Shown here piece by piece: positions 1 through 9,052 of a stretch of DNA of 64,000 bases. The stretch is from Brevibacillus sp. JNUCC-41 (lineage in GTDB: Bacteria > Bacillota > Bacilli > Bacillales > DSM-1321): NCBI RefSeq assembly GCF_014844095.1, contig NZ_CP062163.1:1736001-1800000 (forward strand). The letters run 5' to 3'. The notes under the pieces are model-generated. The model ran no database searches and was not told where the DNA came from. It saw only the letters and a list, made by a program, of their open reading frames with translations. How positions within the stretch are numbered: the stretch's first letter is position 1; each line of letters opens with the position of its first letter. Made by a program: the position numbers and the translations under genes.

Positions 1-1104
1 TACAACATTACCCTGTTTTTCATGAAGTCCTTTGACTGCACCGGCAATGATTCCAATAGATGAGAAATTAGCGAATGAAACCAAGAAAACCGAAACGATC
101 CCTATCGTCCTATCGCTCAAGGCTGCTGATGCTTCCCCTAGGCTCAGCATGGCAACGAATTCATTCGTTACCAGCTTCGTCGCCATGATTCCGCCAGCAG
201 TCACGGTTTCTGATATCGGTACACCCATGATAAAGGCAAACGGTGCAAAGATATACCCCATGATGTCTTGGAAGCTGATTCCGAAGATCATGTCGAACAC
301 GCTGTTAATTCCTGCGATTAATGCAACGAAACCAATTAACATCGCTGCCACAGTGATAGCAACCTTAAATCCATCCATGATATATTCCCCAAGCATTTCG
401 AAGAAAGACTGCTTCTCTGCCCCTTCCTCAATAGGGAGAATATCCTCTTCATCCGTTACGGTATAAGGATTGATAATGGATGCAATGATAAATCCACCGA
501 ACATGTTAATAACAATTGCCGTCACAACGTACTTTGGTTCAATCATCGTCATATATGCACCGACGATCGACATCGATACAGTTGACATGGCTGATGCACA
601 AAGCGTATACATGCGAGATGGCGGAATGGCTCCGAGTTGTTTTTTCAAGGTTATGAAAACCTCGGATTGGCCCACTATTGCTGATGCAACCGCATTGTAA
701 GATTCCAATTTACCCATCCCATTAACCTTACTTAGAACAAATCCAATCCACTTCATGATGAACGGAAGAATCTTGAAGTGCTGTAAAATCCCGATTAATG
801 CCGAGATGAAGACGATTGGAAGAAGGACATTTAAAAAGAATGGCGATGCTCCTTCATTTACAATCCCGCCAAATACAAATGTGATCCCTTCATTTGCCCA
901 TTCTAAAAGTTTTCCGAAACCATCGGCAATCGAATTGATGATCACTAAACCAAACTTCGTATTCAATAATAAATAAGTTAAAATAAGCTGAATGACCACC
1001 ATGAGGATGATCGGTTTAATTTTAACTTTCTTCCGGTCACTGCTGGCTAATAAAGCTAGTCCAAAAACAATAAGCAGCCCTAAAATTGCAATCAGAAATT
1101 TCAT
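1..1104 (-). CDS. nupC: NupC-family nucleoside:cation symporter (3' end cut by window)
   Basis: The N-terminal 368 codons of a concentrative nucleoside transporter (CNT) are visible, starting [15 protein letters not shown]; the C-terminus lies beyond base 1. Family proteins are about 395-400 aa, so only about 30 residues are missing. Seen: repeated hydrophobic helices and the CNT signature region with GQSEVFI and [21 protein letters not shown], which in the family bind nucleoside and the coupling cation. It should import pyrimidine/purine nucleosides across the plasma membrane. The start is ATG at 1104 with a GGAGGC ribosome site upstream. It appears monocistronic here, with a cre-like site about 70 bp upstream, so catabolite repression is likely. 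Paralogues with narrower specificity (NupG/YutK type) cannot be separated from sequence alone. Confidence 0.9.
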   Translation of the reverse strand, partial: MKFLIAILGLLIVFGLALLASSDRKKVKIKPIILMVVIQLILTYLLLNTKFGLVIINSIADGFGKLLEWANEGITFVFGGIVNEGASPFFLNVLLPIVFISALIGILQHFKILPFIMKWIGFVLSKVNGMGKLESYNAVASAIVGQSEVFITLKKQLGAIPPSRMYTLCASAMSTVSMSIVGAYMTMIEPKYVVTAIVINMFGGFIIASIINPYTVTDEEDILPIEEGAEKQSFFEMLGEYIMDGFKVAITVAAMLIGFVALIAGINSVFDMIFGISFQDIMGYIFAPFAFIMGVPISETVTAGGIMATKLVTNEFVAMLSLGEASAALSDRTIGIVSVFLVSFANFSSIGIIAGAVKGLHEKQGNVV

Positions 1105-1172
1105 ATATTCTGCCTCCACTAAGGGTGAATTTTATGATCGTGCATTACTAGTAGGTTACCCTCAAAAAAATT

Positions 1173-1187
1173 ATGCAAACGTTTTCT
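1173..1187 (-). promoter_or_regulatory. Candidate CcpA cre site upstream of nupC
   Basis: ATGCAAACGTTTTCT fits the degenerate cre consensus WTGNAANCGNWNNCW at every fixed position. It lies 69-83 bp upstream of the nupC start, a usual place for catabolite repression of nucleoside uptake. Motif match only. Confidence 0.5.
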
Positions 1188-1310
1188 CTTTTATCCAAAA
1201 TACATGTACGTACCTCTCTAGAAGTCTATATTAAACTAATATTTTTTTAAGTGCAATTATTATTTCCCTTTTTTGAAATAACAATTAGTGACAATAATGG
1301 GTTCATGAAT

Positions 1311-1344
1311 TAAAAAAGAAGGCTCCCCTTCGAAAGGAGCCTTC
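1311..1344 (-). terminator. Rho-independent terminator of the small membrane protein gene
   Basis: Perfect 9-bp stem GAAGGCTCC/GGAGCCTTC with a 9-nt loop, followed on the minus strand by a T run (1311-1317). It ends transcription from the gene at 1370-1822 before nupC. Confidence 0.85.
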
Positions 1345-1369
1345 TCTTTCCTCAAGTATTATTGACTTT

Positions 1370-1822
1370 TTAGGCTGCTGTTTTTCTGGATATCACCGAC
1401 ATCGCTAATCCAGCGCCTCCAACGATAAAGATGATGGTGGATGCGGCCAAGCCACCTGCCCCTTGATAAAAGCCGATCAATTTCCCTGCAAAAGAGTCTC
1501 TGCCTTGGAAACCGCCACCGCTTGGCATCTCTCCTGGAGTCCCGGAACCCTTAGGACCGCCTTGCGGAGTGCCCTGCATATCATTTGATGCCGTTCCCGT
1601 AGTTGAAGTTGAATCGTTGGTTTCCGTACTGCTATTAGCCGATTCTTCTGTATCATCCGATTCTGTGCTGCGGTCGGCAGGCTGACCCATCATAGCCTGT
1701 CGATTCACGGGTTCATTGCCGCTGCCATCCACATACATCATGACCCCGATGACTGCTTGGGCCATTAAAAGGACCGATGCCAATATTCCAACCGAAAAGT
1801 GTAACTTACCAAGTCTTTTCAT
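1370..1822 (-). CDS. Small membrane protein with Ser/Thr and Gly/Pro-rich extracytoplasmic linker
   Basis: About 150 aa; I do not recognise a family. Seen: an N-terminal hydrophobic helix (about residues 9-31), a roughly 85-residue low-complexity linker rich in S/T/D/E, then a Gly/Pro/Met stretch (QGGPKGSGTPGEMPSGGG), and a C-terminal helix (about 122-145, ASTIIFIVGGAGLAMSVI). This predicts two membrane passes with the linker outside. The start is ambiguous: ATG at 1822, or TTG at 1825 with better spacing to GGAGG. It is the last gene of the efflux/two-component locus, separated from the kinase gene by a terminator hairpin. The MPSGG motif recurs in the adaptor protein encoded at 5838-6788. 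A partner or sensor role is inference. Confidence 0.75.
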   Translation of the reverse strand: MKRLGKLHFSVGILASVLLMAQAVIGVMMYVDGSGNEPVNRQAMMGQPADRSTESDDTEESANSSTETNDSTSTTGTASNDMQGTPQGGPKGSGTPGEMPSGGGFQGRDSFAGKLIGFYQGAGGLAASTIIFIVGGAGLAMSVISRKTAA

Positions 1823-1870
1823 CAATGGTTTTCGCCTCCGAAAATAAATGTATTTATAAGATGATCATCT

Positions 1871-1924
1871 AAAAAGACCCTTAATTTTTCCTTAAGCAAC
1901 AAGGAAAAAAGTAAGGGTCCTTTT
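1871..1924 (-). terminator. Long terminator hairpin after the histidine kinase gene
   Basis: Outer stem GACCCTTA (1876-1883) with TAAGGGTC (1912-1919), plus an inner TTTTCCTT/AAGGAAAA stem, then T-rich sequence on the minus strand (TCTTTTTAG). It lies between the kinase gene and the small membrane protein gene, so the latter may have its own promoter or depend on read-through. Confidence 0.75.
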
Positions 1925-1949
1925 CGTATTGGATGGCATTATTGTTGGA

Positions 1950-3188
1950 TTAATTTTTCTTTTGATTTCTCGGAAAAGTGATTTCAAACCGGGTGCGTTC
2001 ATTCTGTTCACTCGTAACCTTGATGTTCCCTTGATGTGTGCTTACAATCCATTTGGCTATGGATAAACCTAAGCCGGAGCCTTCATTTGCTGAACGGGAT
2101 TGCTCGACTTGATAAAAACGGTTAAAAATCAAGGGGAGATCTTCCTGCGGAATGCCTTCTCCATTATCCTCAACAGTAAGAATGATGGATGAAGCATTCT
2201 TGATGCAGGATAGGGAAATCTCCCCGCCTTCCTCGGTAAATTTCATGGCATTATCCACCAAGATCACCAATAGCTGATGAATTCTCTCTTTATCCCCATG
2301 AAACACCACCTGTTCAGGAGCATGGCTAATGATTGATTTCTCTTGAAAAGAAGCTATATCCCTATACTGTTCCACGATATCCATTAGTAAATCATCAAGG
2401 AAAAAGTTCGATTTCTTAACCTCGATTTGATTCGAATCCGTTCTGGTCAAGGTTAAAAGTCCATTAACAAGCTTATTCAATCGCCGGACTTCTTTAGAAA
2501 TGATGGATATATCAACGGCCTTTTCCTCGATGGTCGCGTTCGGTGATTGAAATAGCAAATCAGCCCGCGATTGAATGACAGCAAGCGGCGTGCGAATTTC
2601 ATGCGAAGCATCCGAGACAAACTGCTGCTGCTGATCCCAGGATTTCTTGACAGGGATCAGGGCCCGTCCTGCCAGAAGATAGCCTGCGCCTACCGCCACC
2701 AAACTTCCAATCCCTCCACCAACAAACAAGATGAGCAGCAAGCGATCGAGCATTTCTTTTTCTGTATCCACATTCCTGATGAATTGTACGGTCATCTTTC
2801 CATACTCCGTATCGACCTTGGTGGAAAGTGCACGGTACGTGTATCCATTCACCGATATTTCTTCAATCTCTTCAAATCTTTCAGGGTAAAATTCCAATTC
2901 ATTGACCTTATAGAAATTGTCTGCACTTAGTCTTGGCTCAATGATCGTATCATCCGGCCCCCAAATGATGACGCTCGGTCCCGGTCCTAAGAGAAACTCA
3001 CCTTGCGGACGTCCGCCTGGCCTGCCTCCATTATTGAAATCCCTGTAATCCTGTTGAAGTGAATCATTGACATCCCTATAAATCTGATTTTCCGTATAAA
3101 AATAAATTGTTCTGCTTAAAATGGCTATTAAGACAATAAAGACAATAGAATTCAATATGGTTAGTTGAAGGCGTGTTTTTTGGAACAT
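1950..3188 (-). CDS. Sensor histidine kinase (BaeS/ArlS-like)
   Basis: 412 aa membrane kinase. Seen: TM1 at about residues 9-31, an extracytoplasmic domain of about 32-148 that includes NNGGRPGGRPQGE at 52-64, TM2 at about 149-174, a short juxtamembrane segment, HisKA with phospho-accepting His196 in SDASHEIRTP, an N-box (VDNAMKF) and ATP-binding G boxes (DNGEGIP, GSGLGLS). It autophosphorylates and passes phosphate to the regulator encoded 10 bp upstream (3199-3870). Gene order places it downstream of a YknXYZ-like efflux operon, so control of that pump is the natural inference. No ligand can be deduced; the sensor domain has no family I recognise. Confidence 0.92.
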   Translation of the reverse strand: MFQKTRLQLTILNSIVFIVLIAILSRTIYFYTENQIYRDVNDSLQQDYRDFNNGGRPGGRPQGEFLLGPGPSVIIWGPDDTIIEPRLSADNFYKVNELEFYPERFEEIEEISVNGYTYRALSTKVDTEYGKMTVQFIRNVDTEKEMLDRLLLILFVGGGIGSLVAVGAGYLLAGRALIPVKKSWDQQQQFVSDASHEIRTPLAVIQSRADLLFQSPNATIEEKAVDISIISKEVRRLNKLVNGLLTLTRTDSNQIEVKKSNFFLDDLLMDIVEQYRDIASFQEKSIISHAPEQVVFHGDKERIHQLLVILVDNAMKFTEEGGEISLSCIKNASSIILTVEDNGEGIPQEDLPLIFNRFYQVEQSRSANEGSGLGLSIAKWIVSTHQGNIKVTSEQNERTRFEITFPRNQKKN

Positions 3189-3198
3189 AATGATCCCC

Positions 3199-3870
3199 TT
3201 ATGGTTGTTTTAGCATATAACCAATACCCCGGACGGTTTGAATATCTTTATGGTAATTGAAAGGTTCCAATTTTTTTCTAAGGTGATGGATGAACACTTC
3301 CACAATGGCAATCGTCGTATCTGAATCAAACCCCCAAATGCGGTCGAAAATCTGCTCACGGGTCAATATTTTCCCATTATTTTGAATTAGGTATTCCAGT
3401 AATTCAAACTGTTTCAAGGTCATTTTAATGACCTTCCCATCAATTAAAATATCCTTTTCTTTTTCCAACAGTTCAATATTACGGTATTTCACATGCTGCT
3501 CAAGCGATAAAATGCCACTCCTTCGAAGCAGGGCACGAATCCTAGCCTTAAGTTCCGGTGCCTGAAACGGCTTGACTAAATAATCATCGCCACCCATTTC
3601 CAATCCTCTGACACGATCCTCAAGTGCATCTTTTGCCGTCAAAAACAAGACACTTGTATCTATTTTTGCTTCCCTGATTTTCCGTACGATTTCAAATCCA
3701 TCGATTCCCGGAAGCATTACATCCAAAATGATGATATCGTATATACTTTGCTGAGCCATGAATAGCCCATCTTCCCCATTATCCGCAGTATCCACTTCAT
3801 ACTCATCCGTCAGAATCTGTCGGATCGACTCTAATAATGAAACATTATCTTCTACCACCAAAACCTTCAT
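3199..3870 (-). CDS. OmpR/PhoB-family response regulator
   Basis: 223 aa. The receiver domain (about 1-115) has the acidic pair ED at 7-8, phospho-acceptor Asp50 in ILDVMLPG, the conserved Lys of FLTAK (residue 80) and KPF. A winged-helix DNA-binding domain (about 127-222) has the typical MTLKQFELLEYL, DRIWG and VRGIGYML segments. The start is ATG at 3870. It forms a two-gene operon with the kinase that follows. A terminator (3933-3966) separates it from the efflux permease gene, so the pair is probably transcribed from its own promoter in the roughly 100-bp gap. Targets unknown; the adjacent efflux genes are the first guess. Confidence 0.93.
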   Translation of the reverse strand: MKVLVVEDNVSLLESIRQILTDEYEVDTADNGEDGLFMAQQSIYDIIILDVMLPGIDGFEIVRKIREAKIDTSVLFLTAKDALEDRVRGLEMGGDDYLVKPFQAPELKARIRALLRRSGILSLEQHVKYRNIELLEKEKDILIDGKVIKMTLKQFELLEYLIQNNGKILTREQIFDRIWGFDSDTTIAIVEVFIHHLRKKLEPFNYHKDIQTVRGIGYMLKQP

Positions 3871-3932
3871 GCAGGGTACCTCCCAACCGCCTCAATAGTG
3901 ATATATGTTGATTTTATCCTTTTTCATATGCA

Positions 3933-3966
3933 AAAGAAAGCGGGCTTTTAATCGCCTGCTTTCTTT
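3933..3966 (-). terminator. Terminator of the efflux operon
   Basis: Stem AAAGAAAGCGGGC pairing with GCCTGCTTTCTTT (one mismatch/wobble zone) just past the permease stop on the minus strand. Confidence 0.7.
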
Positions 3967-3978
3967 CAAATTGTGTGT

Positions 3979-5148
3979 TCATTCGTGACGCAGTGCCTGG
4001 ATTGGATTTAATTTGGATGCCTTATTGGCAGGAAATACACCAAACATTATCCCGATTAAAATGGAGAATAAGAAAGCAAACAGTGTTACCGACCATGAAT
4101 AACTGATCGTTAAGCTTGAAAAAACTGAAATCAATTTTGCGATTCCCAATCCGATTCCAACCCCCAACAATCCCCCGAAGCAGCTCAGGACCATCGCTTC
4201 AATCAAAAACTGAAGAAGAATCGATTTCCGATTTGCCCCAATTGCTTTTCTAATCCCGATTTCCTTGGTCCTTTCTGATACGGAAACCAACATGATATTC
4301 ATGATCCCGATTCCGCCCACCAGTAACGAAATACTGGCTATACCGCCAAGCATGAGTGTGAACGTATCCGACACAGAGCTCATTGTATCCATCAGACCTT
4401 CTTGATTGGACACCGAATAATTATCACTCTGTTCTGGGAATGATGTGGTCATCGTACCTTGTACCTGGTACATCGCCCTATCCATGATTTTCTCGTTCTC
4501 CGCTTTTAAATACACGGTTCCGATTGTTGTGCTGCCTGTAGCCCTTTCGGCAGTGGTGATCGGTGCAATGATTACATCATCCCCGTTCGACCCCATTGAG
4601 GTGCCTACCGATTTCAGCACACCAATCACGCGATAGGAAACTCCGCCGATAAGCACTTTCTGGTCCACAGCTTTTTGATTTTCAAAAAGCGTGCTGGCTG
4701 TATCCGACCCCAGGACGACGACCTTGGATCTTAATTCCGTTTCCATATCAGTCAAAAATCGGCCTTGACTGAGCTCCAGATCCCTAACCGATAAGTAGGA
4801 TGAAGTTGCACCGGTCATTGAAACCTGTGCCGAAGCTTCTCCGTTTTTAGCATAAACGCGTCCTGTGACCACAGGCGCCACTTCCGATATCCCGTTCAGC
4901 TCTTTAAACTGTTCAATTGTATCATCCGTCAGCTCTAAGGAGTCGGTATCCGTGACACTTACCGTTATCAAGTTCGTTCCAAGGCTATTGATCTCATCCT
5001 GAACGGACTGTGAGGAACCCTGCCCGATCGAAACCAGAACGATTACGGAGGCAACTCCAATTATGATCCCAAGCATGGTTAAAAATGCTCTGACTTTATT
5101 GGTTTTGATACTGCGTATAGCCATTATCATTGATTCGCTCAGGTTCAA
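3979..5148 (-). CDS. MacB/FtsX-family ABC transporter permease (YknZ-like)
   Basis: About 389 aa. I chose the TTG start at 5148 because GGAGGTGA lies 5 bases upstream and the N-terminus then reads [18 protein letters not shown], like YknZ; a longer frame to 5229 would overlap the ATPase gene heavily. Seen: TM1 (about 22-44, [20 protein letters not shown]), a large extracytoplasmic MacB_PCD domain (about 45-265), then three C-terminal helices ([15 protein letters not shown], the [21 protein letters not shown] segment, [20 protein letters not shown]), ending in the family motif [13 protein letters not shown]. It couples to the ATPase and the adaptor. In B. subtilis YknWXYZ protects against the SDP toxin; substrate here unknown. 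Confidence 0.9.
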   Translation of the reverse strand: MNLSESMIMAIRSIKTNKVRAFLTMLGIIIGVASVIVLVSIGQGSSQSVQDEINSLGTNLITVSVTDTDSLELTDDTIEQFKELNGISEVAPVVTGRVYAKNGEASAQVSMTGATSSYLSVRDLELSQGRFLTDMETELRSKVVVLGSDTASTLFENQKAVDQKVLIGGVSYRVIGVLKSVGTSMGSNGDDVIIAPITTAERATGSTTIGTVYLKAENEKIMDRAMYQVQGTMTTSFPEQSDNYSVSNQEGLMDTMSSVSDTFTLMLGGIASISLLVGGIGIMNIMLVSVSERTKEIGIRKAIGANRKSILLQFLIEAMVLSCFGGLLGVGIGLGIAKLISVFSSLTISYSWSVTLFAFLFSILIGIMFGVFPANKASKLNPIQALRHE

Positions 5149-5836
5149 TCCAATCACCTCCGTTCTCAAATAGCTGACCATCCTGTATCCGGACGACACG
5201 AGTCGCTTCTTTTGCCACTTCCAAGTCATGGGTTATTAGAATGATTGTTTGTCCCTTTTCGTTCAATTCTTTCAGCATCTGCAGCACTTCTTTACTCGTT
5301 TTACTATCCAAGGCCCCCGTCGGCTCATCCGCCAATAGAACGGGCGGGTCACCGGCAAGTGCCCTTGCAATCGCAACTCTTTGCTGTTGTCCGCCCGACA
5401 GTTGGTTCGGCAGATGATTCTTCCGGTCACTCAGGCCTACCATATCAAGGCATGCATTGGCCACTTTTCTTCTTTCCTTAACGCTTGCCCCTCTATAAAC
5501 CAGGGGAAGTTCGACATTTTCCAACGCTGTCAGTTTTGCCAACAGGTTAAAATTTTGAAAGATAAATCCTATTTTAATATTACGAATGGCAGCTAACTCA
5601 TTATCCTTCATCTTTTCCACTTCTTTTCCATCAAGAAGATATTCACCTATGTCAGGCTTGTCAAGGCAGCCAATCATATTCATGAACGTCGATTTTCCTG
5701 ACCCAGAAGGACCGATGATCGAAATGAAATCGCCTTTATCGATTGTAAGACAGACATCTTGAAGTGCCTTAACCGTTTCACCGCCTAATTCATATGATTT
5801 AGACATGTTCCTAATTTCTATGATGGGTTTCGTCAT
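5096..5836 (-). CDS. ABC transporter ATP-binding protein (MacB/LolD-type, YknY-like)
   Basis: 246 aa from the ATG at 5836, preceded by GGGAGGTCAGTAAA, which also encodes the end of the adaptor gene (1 base between stop and start). Seen: Walker [11 protein letters not shown]-loop, signature LSGGQQQR, Walker [13 protein letters not shown] and the His-switch ITHDLEVA, in canonical order. It powers the adaptor-permease complex. Its 3' end overlaps the permease start by 53 bp and contains the permease ribosome site, so the two are translationally coupled. The C-terminal tail after the ATPase core ([16 protein letters not shown]) is short and uncharacteristic. Confidence 0.94.
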   Translation of the reverse strand: MTKPIIEIRNMSKSYELGGETVKALQDVCLTIDKGDFISIIGPSGSGKSTFMNMIGCLDKPDIGEYLLDGKEVEKMKDNELAAIRNIKIGFIFQNFNLLAKLTALENVELPLVYRGASVKERRKVANACLDMVGLSDRKNHLPNQLSGGQQQRVAIARALAGDPPVLLADEPTGALDSKTSKEVLQMLKELNEKGQTIILITHDLEVAKEATRVVRIQDGQLFENGGDWIEPERINDNGYTQYQNQ

Positions 5837-5837
5837 T

Positions 5838-6788
5838 TTACTGACCTCCCTTGCCGCTTGGCATTCCGCCACCGTTTGGCATCCCGCCGCTCGGCATTCG
5901 CATTTCGCCTCCTTGGCCTCCCCTCATTCCTTCACCACCACTTCCAGTCGAGCTTTCATTGATGGTGATGGGCAAGGAAACAAACTGGCCCTCTTCAAGT
6001 CCCGAAGTTATTTCAATATACCTATCATTGCTGATCCCAGTCTCAACCGCTTTCTTTGTACTGGCAGTTCCTTCAGTTGTACCGGATTGTTGTATATTTA
6101 CATATTTCTCTTCACCATCCATTTGGACTGCTTCAATCGGAACATATAAAGCATCTTTAACACTATTCGTCAAAATGCTCACTTCAGTCGACATCCCAAT
6201 TTTTATATCGCCGGGTTTGTCAATTTTGATCGTAACATCGAACGAAGAAACTCCATTCTCATATGTACCTTCCTTTGCTACACTGGTCACTTCCCCCGTA
6301 AACGTTTCATCTTCAAAAGCACTGGCTTTAATTTCAACCGTTTGTCCTTTTTTAACACTTGGAACATCCAATTCATCTACACTGATCGTGGTTTTCAATT
6401 TTTTATAATCCGTAACATGTGCCAAAACTTCACCGCTTGATACACGATCGCCTTCTTCAACATCCATTGTTGTAACGGTACCATCGAATGGGGCAGTTAT
6501 CGGGTCACTTCCATCCGTGAAGGTAATAAGTTCATCACCTTTCTCAACCAATTCATTCTTCTCTACAAGGACTTCATCCACTTCACCCGTTACAGAGGAA
6601 GTGATGTCCTCACTATTGATTGCGGCGACCGATCCGGAACCGCTTATTTGAACTTCAAGATCTCCCTTTTCAACTGTTGCGGTCACCGACTTTGCGATGA
6701 CAGGCTCAGCACTGTCCTTCATGAAAAACCAAGCGCATCCCCCAATCGCCAGCACTAAAACCGTACATATCATTATCCACTTTTTCAT
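5838..6788 (-). CDS. Efflux adaptor (membrane fusion) protein, YknX-like, with Gly/Met/Pro-rich tail
   Basis: About 316 aa; ATG at 6788 with GGAG 7 bases upstream (a GTG at 6791 is too close). Seen: an N-terminal membrane anchor (about 5-25) ending IGGC, which could act as a lipobox; lipoyl/barrel-sandwich hairpin segments (GSGSVAAINSEDITSSVTGEV and PITAPFDGTVTTM); a beta-barrel (AFEDETFTGEVTSVAKEG); and a C-terminal domain. The last roughly 30 residues form a low-complexity tail (GEGMRGGQGGEMRMPSGG, then PNGGGMPSGKGG). It should bridge the MacB-like permease to the outside of the cell. First gene of a three-gene operon with the ATPase and permease. The tail is unusual for the family and echoes the small membrane protein at 1370-1822. 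Confidence 0.9.
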   Translation of the reverse strand: MKKWIMICTVLVLAIGGCAWFFMKDSAEPVIAKSVTATVEKGDLEVQISGSGSVAAINSEDITSSVTGEVDEVLVEKNELVEKGDELITFTDGSDPITAPFDGTVTTMDVEEGDRVSSGEVLAHVTDYKKLKTTISVDELDVPSVKKGQTVEIKASAFEDETFTGEVTSVAKEGTYENGVSSFDVTIKIDKPGDIKIGMSTEVSILTNSVKDALYVPIEAVQMDGEEKYVNIQQSGTTEGTASTKKAVETGISNDRYIEITSGLEEGQFVSLPITINESSTGSGGEGMRGGQGGEMRMPSGGMPNGGGMPSGKGGQ

Positions 6789-7056
6789 CACTTTTCTCCT
6801 TTCAGATTTCCTTCATTGAAACCAGTATCGTGAAAGAAGCTTAACTTTTCCTTAATGGCCATGCGTTTGATTTCCATGATCTTCCGTACGCATGGCACAC
6901 GTCCTTGCTTGTACGAACAAATTAAAACGGTGTCGAACGAAAAAAGATTTAATTTTAGCATTTAAATTTACAATATATTCTGAAAATTATATACTGATAC
7001 TGTTATCGGAAATTAGTAATGAAATCTAAATCAATGATGATGAAGGGGGAACCAAC

Positions 7057-7395
7057 TTGGCATCAAACGATTCAATCGCTAAGGAAACCGAGGCAAGCGC
7101 TTCCACGGACTACACCAAGATCGTCCAATCACAATCTTTTCAAGAACTGTTAAGGAAAAAACGCAATTTCATCGTCCCGCTATCCATCTTTTTCATGGTC
7201 TTTTATTTCACCCTACCTATACTAACTTCCTATTCTAAAGTTCTTAACTCCTATGCTTTCGGGGCAATCAGCTGGGCCTGGATTTTTGCCTTCGCTCAAT
7301 TTATCATGACCTGGACATTATGCATCCTCTATTCGAAAAAAGCTGCGACATTTGACCAATTAGTGAAAAAAATCGTTAAAGAAGCGAAAGGATAA
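7057..7395 (+). CDS. ywcB: DUF485 membrane protein (symporter partner)
   Basis: 112 aa; TTG start at 7057 after AAGGGGGAA. Seen: a polar N-terminus, then two hydrophobic helices (about 43-63 and 70-95) with the DUF485 pattern FQELLRKKRNFIVPLSIFF. It lies 14 bp upstream of the sodium:solute symporter gene, the arrangement of ywcB-ywcA in B. subtilis and yjcH-actP in E. coli. Its exact role is unknown; it is thought to assist the symporter. Confidence 0.88.
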   Translation: MASNDSIAKETEASASTDYTKIVQSQSFQELLRKKRNFIVPLSIFFMVFYFTLPILTSYSKVLNSYAFGAISWAWIFAFAQFIMTWTLCILYSKKAATFDQLVKKIVKEAKG

Positions 7396-7409
7396 AAGGT
7401 GAATTCACA

Positions 7410-8948
7410 ATGAATATACTTGCTTTTATATTATTTCTAATCATTGTCGGGCTAACATTGGTCATTACCTATTTTGCTTCACGGCGCACCAAAACGACCG
7501 CAGACTTTTATACGGCGGACAGCAGCCTTACCGGCTGGCAGAATGGCTGGGCCATTGCGGGGGATTATATGTCCGCTGCCTCGTTTTTGGGGATAGCCGG
7601 CATGGTCGCACTCTCTGGATTTGATGGTTTTTTCTATAGCATAGGTTTTCTGGTTGCATATCTGGTCGTTCTTTATATCGTAGCCGAACCGCTCCGTAAC
7701 CTTGGCAAGTATACATTGGCGGACATGATTGCTGCCCGTTTCAATGAAAAGAAAGTACGCGGGGTCGCTGCCCTTAACACCATTTCCATTTCAACCTTTT
7801 ATATGATCGCCCAATTAGTCGGTGCAGGTGCCCTTATAAAACTCTTACTTGGAATTGATTATCTTTACTCCGTCATCATTGTAGGCATTTTAATGACCGT
7901 ATACGTCGTATTTGGCGGTATGACGGCCACCAGTTGGGTCCAAATCGTCAAAGCCGTTTTATTGATGGCAGGTACATTCATCATCTCCATCATCGTATTG
8001 GCGAAATTCGACTTTAGCGTGATCGAGATGTTCAAGCAGATGAAAACAGCCACTCCTTTGGGCGGGGATTTCCTCAACCCCGGTAACAAATTCAAGGATC
8101 CCTTGGATACCTTATCCCTTAATTTAGCGCTTGTACTCGGTACAGCAGGACTTCCTCACATTCTCATCCGTTTCTTTACGGTGAAAGACGCCATCACAGC
8201 CCGAAAGTCCGTAGTATATGCTACTTGGATCATTGGCATCTTTTATATAATGACCATTTTCCTGGGATTTGGAGCGGCAGCTTTTGTTGGCTACGACAAA
8301 ATCATTGGCGCGAATGCGGCTGGGAATATGGCTGCCCCGCTGCTTGCCGAAGCCATTGGGGGTGACTTCCTGTTCGCATTTGTCTCTGCAGTTGCTTTCG
8401 CTACCATTTTAGCGGTTGTAGCAGGCCTCGTTCTATCGGCAGCATCTGCTTTTGCCCATGACTTCTATGGCCACATCATCCGGAAGGGCCAAGCCACTGA
8501 CAAGGAACAAGTCGTTGCTGCTCGTTGGGCATCGATCGGGGTGTCCGTCCTCTCCATCATCCTTGCCTTATTTGCCCAAAACATGAATGTCGCCTTCCTT
8601 GTTTCACTTGCCTTTGCTGTCGCTGCCAGTGCCAATCTGCCCATCATTGTCTTCACGGTATTCTGGAAACGTTTTAACACAGCTGGGGCTGTCACGGGCA
8701 TGTTAGTTGGACTGGTCAGTTCTTTATTGCTTGTGTTCCTGAGTCCCAATGTCTGGTCACCGGTGGAGGGAGCAGCAATATTCGTCGGGGAGCCATTATT
8801 CCCGCTTGCCAATCCAGGCATCATCTCCATCCCGATTGGTTTTATCGCAGCCATCGCCGGAACACTTCTGTCAAGCAAGAAAGCTGATGCAAAAAAATTC
8901 GACGAAATTTTGGTTACAGCCAACACTGGGATGAAAGATCCTATATAA
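7410..8948 (+). CDS. ywcA: Cation/acetate-type symporter, SSS family
   Basis: 512 aa, about 13 hydrophobic segments, LeuT-fold sodium:solute symporter. Seen: the ActP-like N-terminus with FYTADSSLTGWQNGWAIAGDYMSAASFLGI, the core GMTATSWVQIVKA, and GTAGLPHILIRFFTVKD. The pairing with DUF485 and these motifs point to monocarboxylate (acetate/pyruvate-like) uptake. Second gene of the pair, ending at a strong bidirectional terminator. Substrate choice within the subfamily is inference. Confidence 0.88.
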   Translation: MNILAFILFLIIVGLTLVITYFASRRTKTTADFYTADSSLTGWQNGWAIAGDYMSAASFLGIAGMVALSGFDGFFYSIGFLVAYLVVLYIVAEPLRNLGKYTLADMIAARFNEKKVRGVAALNTISISTFYMIAQLVGAGALIKLLLGIDYLYSVIIVGILMTVYVVFGGMTATSWVQIVKAVLLMAGTFIISIIVLAKFDFSVIEMFKQMKTATPLGGDFLNPGNKFKDPLDTLSLNLALVLGTAGLPHILIRFFTVKDAITARKSVVYATWIIGIFYIMTIFLGFGAAAFVGYDKIIGANAAGNMAAPLLAEAIGGDFLFAFVSAVAFATILAVVAGLVLSAASAFAHDFYGHIIRKGQATDKEQVVAARWASIGVSVLSIILALFAQNMNVAFLVSLAFAVAASANLPIIVFTVFWKRFNTAGAVTGMLVGLVSSLLLVFLSPNVWSPVEGAAIFVGEPLFPLANPGIISIPIGFIAAIAGTLLSSKKADAKKFDEILVTANTGMKDPI

Positions 8949-8977
8949 GCTAGCTTACTTATTATTTTAAAATACTA

Positions 8978-9022
8978 AAAAGAGAAAGGAGATCAGGGTT
9001 CGGCCTGATCTCCTTTCTCTTT
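8978..9022. terminator. Strong bidirectional terminator
   Basis: Perfect long stem AAGAGAAAGGAGATCAGG/CCTGATCTCCTTTCTCTT with a tight loop, A- and T-rich on both flanks. It serves the symporter gene (+) and the exporter gene (-). Confidence 0.92.
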
Positions 9023-9052
9023 ATTTAGAAACATATATCAAGAAGATTCCTG

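Noticed and set aside
5851..6408. Long plus-strand open frame opposite the efflux adaptor gene
   Set aside because: Proline-rich antisense shadow of the Gly-rich adaptor sequence; no ribosome site and no family resemblance.
6858..6897. GCCATGCG/CGCATGGC inverted repeat in the gap before the DUF485 gene
   Set aside because: 8-bp arms over a 24-bp spacer with no U tract; could be an operator, but nothing supports an assignment.
7057..8948. Pantothenate or proline permease call for the SSS symporter
   Set aside because: The DUF485 partner gene and the ActP-like N-terminal motif favour the acetate/monocarboxylate branch.
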